Of a stretch of 11,523 bases of DNA, positions 6,457-11,523 are shown piece after piece; positions within the stretch are counted from its first letter, which is position 1, and each line of letters begins with the position of its first letter. The notes below the pieces were generated by a model. It did not search any database. It saw only the letters and a list, made by a program, of their open reading frames with translations, and was not told the DNA's origin. This DNA comes from Magnetospira sp. (GTDB lineage Bacteria > Pseudomonadota > Alphaproteobacteria > Rhodospirillales > Magnetospiraceae), in contig JANQGL010000005.1 of NCBI GenBank assembly GCA_028277325.1, forward strand, positions 1 to 11,523, read 5' to 3'. A program made the position numbers and the translations under genes.

Positions 6457-7530
6457 TCACCCCCCGCACTGCGCCCGGTGGCGCAGCAGGTGATCGGCCA
6501 GCACGCAGGCGACCATCGCCTCGGCGACCGGCACCGCGCGCAGGCCGACGCAGGGGTCGTGGCGGCCCTTGGTGACGATCTCGGTCTCGTGGCCGTCGAC
6601 GTCCACGGTGCGGCGCGGAGTGAGGATCGAACTGGTCGGCTTGACGGCGAGGCGGACCACCACGTCCTGGCCCGACGAGATGCCGCCCAGGATGCCGCCG
6701 GCGTGGTTGGACAGGAACACCGGACCCCCGCCCTCCATCCGCATCTCGTCGGCGTTGTCCTCGCCGCTCAGCTCGGCCACCGAAAAGCCGTCGCCGATCT
6801 CCACCCCCTTGACCGCGTTGATGCTCATCAGGCCCTTGGCGAGATCGGCGTCCAGCTTGTCGTAGACCGGGGCGCCGAGCCCGGCCGGCACGCCGGACGC
6901 CACCACCTCGACCACCGCGCCGACCGACGAGCCGGCCTTGCGCACCGAATCGAGATAGGCCTCCCAGTCCGCCACCACGCCCGGGTCGGGGCAGAACAGC
7001 GGATTGCGCGCCGCTTCGTCCCAGTCCCAGCGCGCCCGGTCGATCGCGTGCGGACCGATTTGGACCACCGCGCCGCGGATCGCGATCCCGGCGCCCAGCA
7101 CCTTGCCGGCGATCGCCCCGGCGGCGACCCGGCAGGCGGTCTCGCGGGCCGACGCGCGGCCGCCGCCCCGGTGGTCGCGCAGCCCGTATTTTTGATGATA
7201 GGTGTAGTCGGCGTGCCCGGGGCGGAACTTGGCGGCGATGTCGCCGTAGTCCCTGGACCGCTGGTCGGTGTTGCGGATCAGCAGGCCGATCGGGGTGCCG
7301 GTGGTGCGGCCCTCGAACACCCCGGAGAGGATTTCCACCGCGTCCGCCTCGCGGCGCTGGGTGACGAAGCGCGAGCTGCCCGGCCTGCGGCGGTCGAGCC
7401 GGTGCTGGATGTCCGCCGCGGTCAGTCCCAGGCCCGGCGGCACCCCGTCGACCACCAGACCGATGGCCGGCCCGTGGCTTTCCCCGAACGTGGCGAAGCG
7501 GAACAGGTGGCCGAAGGTGTTGCCGGACAT
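6457..7530 (-). CDS. aroC: Chorismate synthase
   Basis: This 357-residue enzyme performs the last step of the shikimate pathway, trans elimination of phosphate from EPSP to give chorismate, with reduced FMN as cofactor. Family signatures are all present: GESHG (16-20, conserved H19), RRRPGSSR (47-54), FRPGHADYTYHQKYG with H106, DHRGGGRASARET (119-131), SGEDNADEMRMEGG, and SSGQDVVVRLAVKPTSS near the C-terminus. The length is typical for the bacterial enzyme. It is the second gene of a fabI-aroC transcript: only 7 bp separate the fabI stop from this ATG, and the GAGG inside the end of fabI may serve as ribosome binding site. It supplies the substrate of the chorismate mutase operon that converges on it. 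Confidence 0.97.
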   Translation of the reverse strand: MSGNTFGHLFRFATFGESHGPAIGLVVDGVPPGLGLTAADIQHRLDRRRPGSSRFVTQRREADAVEILSGVFEGRTTGTPIGLLIRNTDQRSRDYGDIAAKFRPGHADYTYHQKYGLRDHRGGGRASARETACRVAAGAIAGKVLGAGIAIRGAVVQIGPHAIDRARWDWDEAARNPLFCPDPGVVADWEAYLDSVRKAGSSVGAVVEVVASGVPAGLGAPVYDKLDADLAKGLMSINAVKGVEIGDGFSVAELSGEDNADEMRMEGGGPVFLSNHAGGILGGISSGQDVVVRLAVKPTSSILTPRRTVDVDGHETEIVTKGRHDPCVGLRAVPVAEAMVACVLADHLLRHRAQCGG

Positions 7531-7537
7531 GCCCCGG

Positions 7538-8383
7538 TCAGGCCTCGTCCTGCGACCGGAAGCCGGACAGCAGCTCGGCCGTCTCCCTGGCCTTGTCGAC
7601 CGCCACCATGCCGACCGCGTGATAGCCGGAATCCACGTGGTGGGTCTCGCCGGTGACCCCGGACGACAGGTCGCTGAGCAGATACAGGCCGGCGTTGCCC
7701 ACGTCGTCCTGGGACACGTTGCGGCGCAGCGGCGCGTTCAGTTCGTTCCAGCGCAGGATGAACCGGAAGTCGCCGATCCCCGACGCCGCCAGGGTCTTCA
7801 TCGGCCCGGCCGACATGGCGTTGACGCGGACGCCCCGCTTGCCCAGGTCCTCGGCCAGATAGCGGGTGCTGGCCTCGAGCGCCGCCTTGGCGACCCCCAT
7901 CACGTTGTAGTGGGGCATCACCTGTTCGGCGCCGTAGTAGCTCAGGGTCAGCAGCGACCCGCCGGGCGACATCAGGCGCGCCGCGCGCTGGCAGACGGCG
8001 GTGAAGGAATAGCAGGAAATGTCCAGGGTGCGCCGGAAGTTCTCGCGCGAGGTGTCGAGATACAGCCCCTTGAGTTCCTCCTTGTCCGAATAGGCGATGG
8101 CGTGAACCACGAAATCCAGCCCGCCCCAGGTCTCCCCGATCCGCGCGAACACGTCATCCAGTTGCCCGTCGTCCGCCACGTCGCAGGACAGCAGGAACGT
8201 CGAGCCGGCGCGCTCGGCCAGCGGCTGCACCCGTTTGAGGAGGGCGTCCCCCTGATAGGTGAACGCGAGTTCGGCGCCATGCGCGTGCACCGCCTTGGCG
8301 ATCGCCCAGGCAATCGAGCGTTCGTTGGCGACACCCATCACCAAGCCCTTCTTTCCGGCCATCAGCGGGGCGGTTCGTGTCAT
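7538..8383 (-). CDS. fabI: Enoyl-[acyl-carrier-protein] reductase (NADH), FabI
   Basis: This 281-residue short-chain dehydrogenase reduces the enoyl-ACP double bond in the last step of each fatty-acid elongation cycle. The FabI-type cofactor motif GVANERSIAW lies at 17-26. The catalytic pair Y159 and K166 is in HYNVMGVAK (FabI-type Y-x6-K spacing), with the upstream active-site Y149 in SYYGAE. The end DSGYHAVGM is typical. It is slightly longer than E. coli FabI (262), mainly at the C-terminus. I chose ATG 8383 rather than the in-frame ATG at 8455: a GAGG site precedes 8383 closely, the homology begins just after it, and the predicted promoter's -10 box overlaps the upstream ATG, so that ATG would not be transcribed. 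It heads the fabI-aroC pair and is divergent from lptF. Confidence 0.97.
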   Translation of the reverse strand: MTRTAPLMAGKKGLVMGVANERSIAWAIAKAVHAHGAELAFTYQGDALLKRVQPLAERAGSTFLLSCDVADDGQLDDVFARIGETWGGLDFVVHAIAYSDKEELKGLYLDTSRENFRRTLDISCYSFTAVCQRAARLMSPGGSLLTLSYYGAEQVMPHYNVMGVAKAALEASTRYLAEDLGKRGVRVNAMSAGPMKTLAASGIGDFRFILRWNELNAPLRRNVSQDDVGNAGLYLLSDLSSGVTGETHHVDSGYHAVGMVAVDKARETAELLSGFRSQDEA

Positions 8384-8426
8384 GTCGGCCTCGTTTCTTG
8401 ATTGACGTTGAAAGAAATTGTTTGTG

Positions 8427-8447
8427 GGACCCGAGGGTTCCGGGTCC
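8427..8447. repeat. 7-bp perfect inverted repeat at the predicted fabI mRNA 5' end
   Basis: GGACCCG (8427-8433) and CGGGTCC (8441-8447) form a perfect 7-bp stem around a 7-nt loop. It begins at or next to the transcription start implied by the fabI promoter. It may be a 5'-end hairpin that stabilises the mRNA, or an operator for a repressor of fatty-acid synthesis. No U-run follows, so it is not a terminator. Confidence 0.5.
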
Positions 8448-8453
8448 GAGCGC

Positions 8454-8481
8454 ATCCTACATCAATTGCCGGGCCGGTCAA
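8454..8481 (-). promoter_or_regulatory. Sigma-70-like promoter of fabI-aroC
   Basis: On the minus strand TTGACC (8476-8481) and TAGGAT (8454-8459) are separated by 16 nt, matching five and four of six consensus bases. This is the best promoter match I saw in the window. Transcription would start near 8447, giving a leader of about 64 nt before the ATG at 8383, and excludes the upstream ATG at 8455. Confidence 0.6.
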
Positions 8482-8528
8482 AAGCCATGCGTCGACGACC
8501 CGGACCCCGCCGCCGTTTCCCGCAACAC

Positions 8529-8545
8529 CCGCCAGGCGGTTTTTT
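8529..8545 (+). terminator. Terminator-like short hairpin plus T-run with no annotated gene upstream on this strand
   Basis: CCGC-CAG-GCGG is a 4-bp all-GC stem with a 3-nt loop, followed directly by six T residues (8540-8545). It works only in the plus direction, yet the next plus-strand gene starts downstream of it and the region upstream is the fabI leader and promoter. It could end a short transcript antisense to the fabI leader, or stop read-through. The stem is short, so it may be fortuitous. Confidence 0.35.
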
Positions 8546-8563
8546 CAGCGCGTCCATAAATCG

Positions 8564-8593
8564 TTTACCGCCCTGGGCATAACGTGGTTTAAC
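8564..8593 (+). promoter_or_regulatory. Possible weak promoter of lptF-lptG-lptD
   Basis: TTTACC (8564-8569) and TTTAAC (8588-8593) are separated by 18 nt in one of the few AT-richer patches before lptF. The match is weak. It would give a leader of about 75 nt containing the hairpin at 8635-8651. Confidence 0.25.
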
Positions 8594-8634
8594 CCGATCG
8601 TCGGGGGTCGAACGGCCGGCGGCGCGGGGACGCG

Positions 8635-8651
8635 CCGGATCGGGCATCCGG
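8635..8651 (+). other. Leader stem-loop upstream of lptF
   Basis: CCGGAT-CGGGC-ATCCGG is a perfect 6-bp stem with a 5-nt loop. It ends 22 nt before the lptF ATG and just 5' of a poor Shine-Dalgarno region (GGGAC, CAGGG). It could affect ribosome access. A second small hairpin, CCCGA-TCG-TCGGG, lies at 8593-8605. No function is shown. Confidence 0.3.
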
Positions 8652-8673
8652 CCGGGACGCGGGACGACAGGGC

Positions 8674-9804
8674 ATGAACGGTTTGTCACGGTACATTTTC
8701 CGGCAGCTCGCCATCACCGGGGTCCTGGTGACCGCCGGCCTGACCGCTTTCGTGTGGCTGATCCTGTCGCTGCGGTTCGTGGAACTGATCGTCAACCGCG
8801 GGGTGTCGATCGGCGGCTTCCTGCACCTCACGTCGCTGATGATCCCCGACATCCTGACCTTCATCCTGCCCCTGTCGCTGTTCATCGCGGTGCTTCTGGT
8901 GTTCAGCAAGATGATCGGCGACCGCGAGCTGGTGGTCATGCGCACCGCCGGCATGAGCCAGGGGATGCTGGCCATGCCGGCGGTCCTGCTGGCCGTCGTG
9001 GTGATGCTGGCCGGCTATGCCCTCAACCTCTACCTGCTGCCCAAGTCGTACCAGCAGTTCCGGGAGTTGCAGTGGCAGATGCGGTTCTCCTATTCGCACG
9101 TTCTGCTGCGCGAGGGCGCCTTCAACGCCCTGTCGCGCCACATCACGGTCTACGTGCGCGAACGGGCCCCGAACGGCCAGCTCGAAGGCATCCTGGTGCA
9201 TTTCACGGAGGATCCGGACCTTCCGGAAACCCTGATCGCCGAGCGCGGCGCCCTGGTGATGTCCGACGGCGGCCCCCGCGTGATCATGTTCAACGGCAGC
9301 CGGCACCAGGTGGACCGGGCCAGGCGCCGCATGTCGGTGCTCTATTTCGACCGCTACGCGGTCGACCTGGCGGCGGCCCACCAACAGGATTCGGAGCGCT
9401 ATCGGGAACCGCGCGAGCTTCTGGTCACCGACCTGCTCGGCGCCGACGAACAGACGGTGCCCGACGACCGCGACCGGGGACGCTTCCTGATCGAGGGCCA
9501 CAAGCGTCTGACCTCGCCCCTGTGGGCGCTGTGCTTCGTGATGATCGGCCTCGGCAGCCTGATTTCCGGCAGCATCACGCGACGCAGCCAGACCCGTCGG
9601 ATCGTCCTCGCGGTGATGCTGGTGGTGGTCCTGCAGGCGGCATTCATGGGCATCGAGAACGCCGCCGCCAAGCGGCTCGACCTGATTCCCCTGCTCTACG
9701 CGGCCTCCGTCGCGCCGATCCTGCTCGGCGTCGCGGCGATCCACTATCGACCACGCGGCGGACGGCGGCGCCTGACGGCCGACGCCGCGCCGGCCGGAGG
9801 ATAG
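8674..9804 (+). CDS. lptF: LPS export ABC transporter permease LptF
   Basis: This 376-residue inner-membrane protein is one of the two permease subunits of the LptB2FG complex, which extracts lipopolysaccharide from the inner membrane and pushes it to the periplasmic bridge. It has the family layout: three membrane segments near the N-terminus (about 11-33, 57-78, 99-121), a periplasmic beta-rich domain of about 150 residues, then three more (about 282-301, 308-328, 337-356). The cytoplasmic loop GDRELVVMRTAGMS (82-95) is the conserved LptF/LptG coupling motif that meets LptB. EGHKRLTSPL (274-283) matches the LptF signature before segment 4. The tail after 356 is short, basic and Ala-rich. 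It leads the lptF-lptG-lptD operon and overlaps none of its neighbours (4 bp to lptG); lptB is not in the window. Confidence 0.93.
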   Translation: MNGLSRYIFRQLAITGVLVTAGLTAFVWLILSLRFVELIVNRGVSIGGFLHLTSLMIPDILTFILPLSLFIAVLLVFSKMIGDRELVVMRTAGMSQGMLAMPAVLLAVVVMLAGYALNLYLLPKSYQQFRELQWQMRFSYSHVLLREGAFNALSRHITVYVRERAPNGQLEGILVHFTEDPDLPETLIAERGALVMSDGGPRVIMFNGSRHQVDRARRRMSVLYFDRYAVDLAAAHQQDSERYREPRELLVTDLLGADEQTVPDDRDRGRFLIEGHKRLTSPLWALCFVMIGLGSLISGSITRRSQTRRIVLAVMLVVVLQAAFMGIENAAAKRLDLIPLLYAASVAPILLGVAAIHYRPRGGRRRLTADAAPAGG

Positions 9805-9808
9805 GACG

Positions 9809-10912
9809 ATGCGCGTCTCGACCACCCTGTCGTTCTACGTGGGACGCCGCTTCCTGTGGTCGGTGCTCGGCCTGTTCCTGGGCTTCCTGGCCCTGATCTG
9901 GGTGTTCGACACGGTCGAACTGATGCGCCGCGCCGCCTCGAAACCCGACGCCACCTTCGCGACGGTGATCGAGATGGCGTTCCTGAAACTGCCCCACATG
10001 GGCCAGGAGGCGCTGCCGTTCACCGTGCTCCTGGGCGGCATGGTGGCGTTCTGGCGGCTGTCGCGCCATCACGAACTGGTGGTCGCCCGCTCGGCCGGGG
10101 TGTCGGCCTGGCAGTTCCTGTTGCCGGTGGTGTTCCTGGCCCTGGCCATCGGGGTGTTCCAGGTGACGCTGTTCAACCCGCTCGCCTCGATGACCCTGGC
10201 CCGGTTCACGCAGGTGGAATCGACCCTGCTGAAGGGGCAGCGCAGCGCCCTGGCGCTCGCCCGCTCGGGTCTCTGGCTGCGCCAGAACAACGCCGCCGGG
10301 CAGTCGGTGGTCCACGCCGAACGGGTGGTCCAGGCCCGCACCCGGGTCGAACTGGCCAGCGTCGACATCATCGTCTACGGCTCCGACGACGGCCTGGGGC
10401 GCCGCATGCAGGCCGACCGGGCGATCCTGGAGAAGGGATTCTGGCACCTGTTCGACGTCTGGATCTACAGGCCGGAGCAGTTGCCGCGCCACGAGGTCGA
10501 ATCGTGGTTCGAAACCGATCTCACCCTGACCCGAATCCAGGACAGTTTCGCGCCCCCGGAAACCATGTCGTTCTGGGAACTGCCGTCGTTCATCGCCACC
10601 CTGGAGGACTCCGGCTTTTCGGCGGTTCGCCACCGCCTCCACTTTCACGCCCTGCTGGCGGCGCCGCTGCTGCTGTGCGCCATGGTCCTGGTCGCCGCCA
10701 CCTTCACCCTGCGGATGTCCAACCGGCGCGGCGGCGCCACCCGTCTGGTCGTCGGCGGCGTGCTGACCGGATTCGGGGTCTACGTGCTGACCGACGTGGT
10801 GTTCGCGCTCGGCCTGTCGGGGCGCATTCCGGTGGTGCTCGCCGCCTGGACGCCGTCCGGCGTGGTCACCCTCCTGGGCCTGTCCATGCTGCTGCATCTC
10901 GAGGACGGATAG
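9809..10912 (+). CDS. lptG: LPS export ABC transporter permease LptG
   Basis: This 367-residue protein is the partner of LptF. The layout is the same: three N-terminal membrane segments (about 14-36, 66-83, 102-122), a periplasmic domain (about 130-270), and three C-terminal segments (about 278-301, 312-334, 341-362). The coupling loop HHELVVARSAGVS (87-99) is typical of LptF/LptG, and RHRLHFHALLAAPLLL (274-289) matches the conserved entry to segment 4. It starts 4 bp after the lptF stop; GGAGG inside the last lptF codons is its ribosome binding site, so the two are probably translationally coupled, which fits a 1:1 complex. The assignment of this gene as LptG and the previous as LptF rests on order and the signature motifs. 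Confidence 0.92.
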   Translation: MRVSTTLSFYVGRRFLWSVLGLFLGFLALIWVFDTVELMRRAASKPDATFATVIEMAFLKLPHMGQEALPFTVLLGGMVAFWRLSRHHELVVARSAGVSAWQFLLPVVFLALAIGVFQVTLFNPLASMTLARFTQVESTLLKGQRSALALARSGLWLRQNNAAGQSVVHAERVVQARTRVELASVDIIVYGSDDGLGRRMQADRAILEKGFWHLFDVWIYRPEQLPRHEVESWFETDLTLTRIQDSFAPPETMSFWELPSFIATLEDSGFSAVRHRLHFHALLAAPLLLCAMVLVAATFTLRMSNRRGGATRLVVGGVLTGFGVYVLTDVVFALGLSGRIPVVLAAWTPSGVVTLLGLSMLLHLEDG

Positions 10913-10916
10913 GGTC

Positions 10917-11523
10917 ATGCGTCGGCTGTGCCTGGTCCTTGCCGTGGTGGTCCTGACGACGCGCGCGGCCGTCGCCGCCGATCCCGACACCCCCCTGCCG
11001 ACCGAGGGCGGGCCGGCCGAGTTCGTGGCCGACGAGGTGATCCACGACCGCGACCTGGGCACGGTGACGGCGCGCGGCAACGTCGAGGTGACCTACGGCG
11101 ACCGCACCCTGCTGTCCGACGTGATCACCTACAGCCGGCGCGACGACGTGGTCACCGCGACCGGCGACGTGGTGCTCCACGAACCGACCGGCGAGGTGAT
11201 CTTCGCCCGCCACGTGGAACTGACCGGCGATCTCAAGGACGGCATCATCGCCGACCTCCGGGTCATCCTCCAGGACGGCGCCCGGCTGGCCGCCGCCGAG
11301 GGACAGCACGCCGACGGCCGGGTGACCGAGTTCCACCGGGTGGTCTATTCGCCCTGCGAGATCTGCGCCGACGAGCCGGCCGCCGAGCCGCTGTGGCAGG
11401 TCAAGGCCGGGCGGGCCCGCCACGACAAGGTGGAGAAACGGATCAGCTATCGCGACCTGTGGCTGGAGATGGCCGGCGTGCCGGTGCTCTATACCCCCTA
11501 CCTGTCGCACTCCGACCCCACCG
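10917..11523 (+). CDS. lptD: LPS-assembly protein LptD (OstA/Imp), N-terminal part, cut by window edge
   Basis: The frame is open from the ATG at 10917 to the right edge (202 codons). LptD is the outer-membrane beta-barrel that, with LptE, inserts lipopolysaccharide in the outer leaflet. A signal peptide is clear: MRRL, a hydrophobic stretch, then AAVAADPD, with cleavage probably near residue 20-21. The next ~110 residues form the LptA-like (OstA) beta-jellyroll, with repeats such as DLGTVTARGNVEV, DVVTATGDVVLHEPTGEVIFA and LQDGARLAAAEGQ. YSPCEICADEP (C147, C150) and PLWQVKAGRARHD follow, as the OstA domain passes towards the barrel. The barrel itself is outside the window. It starts 4 bp after lptG, joining inner- and outer-membrane parts of the export machine in one operon. 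Confidence 0.92.
   Translation, partial: MRRLCLVLAVVVLTTRAAVAADPDTPLPTEGGPAEFVADEVIHDRDLGTVTARGNVEVTYGDRTLLSDVITYSRRDDVVTATGDVVLHEPTGEVIFARHVELTGDLKDGIIADLRVILQDGARLAAAEGQHADGRVTEFHRVVYSPCEICADEPAAEPLWQVKAGRARHDKVEKRISYRDLWLEMAGVPVLYTPYLSHSDPT

Noticed and set aside
8402..8677. Possible 91-residue small protein between fabI and lptF
   Set aside because: It has no good ribosome binding site, no recognisable motif, and overlaps the fabI promoter, terminator-like hairpin and lptF leader.
1..11523. CRISPR arrays, tRNA/rRNA genes, insertion sequences, phage genes
   Set aside because: No regular spacer-repeat pattern, tRNA-like cloverleaf, transposase motif or terminal inverted repeat was seen; base composition looks uniform across the window.

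Overview
This 11.5 kb window is a gene-dense, very GC-rich chromosomal segment with strong G/C preference at third codon positions. The gene set and order suggest an alphaproteobacterium, most likely of the Rhodospirillales type: a chorismate mutase–hisC–tyrA operon, fabI–aroC, and lptF–lptG–lptD. I infer the taxonomy from gene content and order; no search was run. No rRNA, tRNA, CRISPR array, insertion sequence or other mobile element is visible, and no stretch longer than 300 bases lacks a gene.

Layout. (1) 1-3279, minus strand: a two-gene aclB–aclA-like operon encoding a two-subunit ATP-citrate-lyase-like enzyme; aclA runs off the left edge. (2) 3280-3515: a 236-bp divergent control region with a 16/17-bp direct repeat and an A/T-armed inverted repeat. 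(3) 3516-6433, plus strand: chorismate mutase (with a shortened prephenate-dehydratase/ACT-like tail), an HisC-family aminotransferase and TyrA, tightly spaced; together these lead from chorismate towards tyrosine. (4) 6457-8383, minus strand: fabI then aroC, separated by 7 bp; aroC makes the chorismate used by the operon it faces, and fabI belongs to fatty-acid synthesis. (5) 8384-8673: a 290-bp divergent region with a good sigma-70-like fabI promoter, a 7-bp perfect inverted repeat at the predicted fabI mRNA start, a terminator-like hairpin with no annotated gene to terminate, and a leader hairpin before lptF. (6) 8674-11523, plus strand: lptF, lptG and the first part of lptD, all 4 bp apart, covering the inner-membrane permease and outer-membrane translocon of lipopolysaccharide export.

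The most unusual part is the aclBA-like pair. The small subunit keeps the ATP-grasp and citrate-binding signatures, and the large subunit keeps the phospho-histidine GHAGA motif. However, its C-terminal citrate-synthase-like domain aligns by eye with normal ATP-citrate lyases only after substitution of both expected catalytic histidines and, probably, the aspartate. It could be a divergent ATP-citrate lyase (reductive TCA cycle or acetyl-CoA supply), a citryl-CoA synthetase, or another acid–CoA ligase. The rest of the window is conserved housekeeping biosynthesis and envelope assembly, with some regulatory features worth checking.
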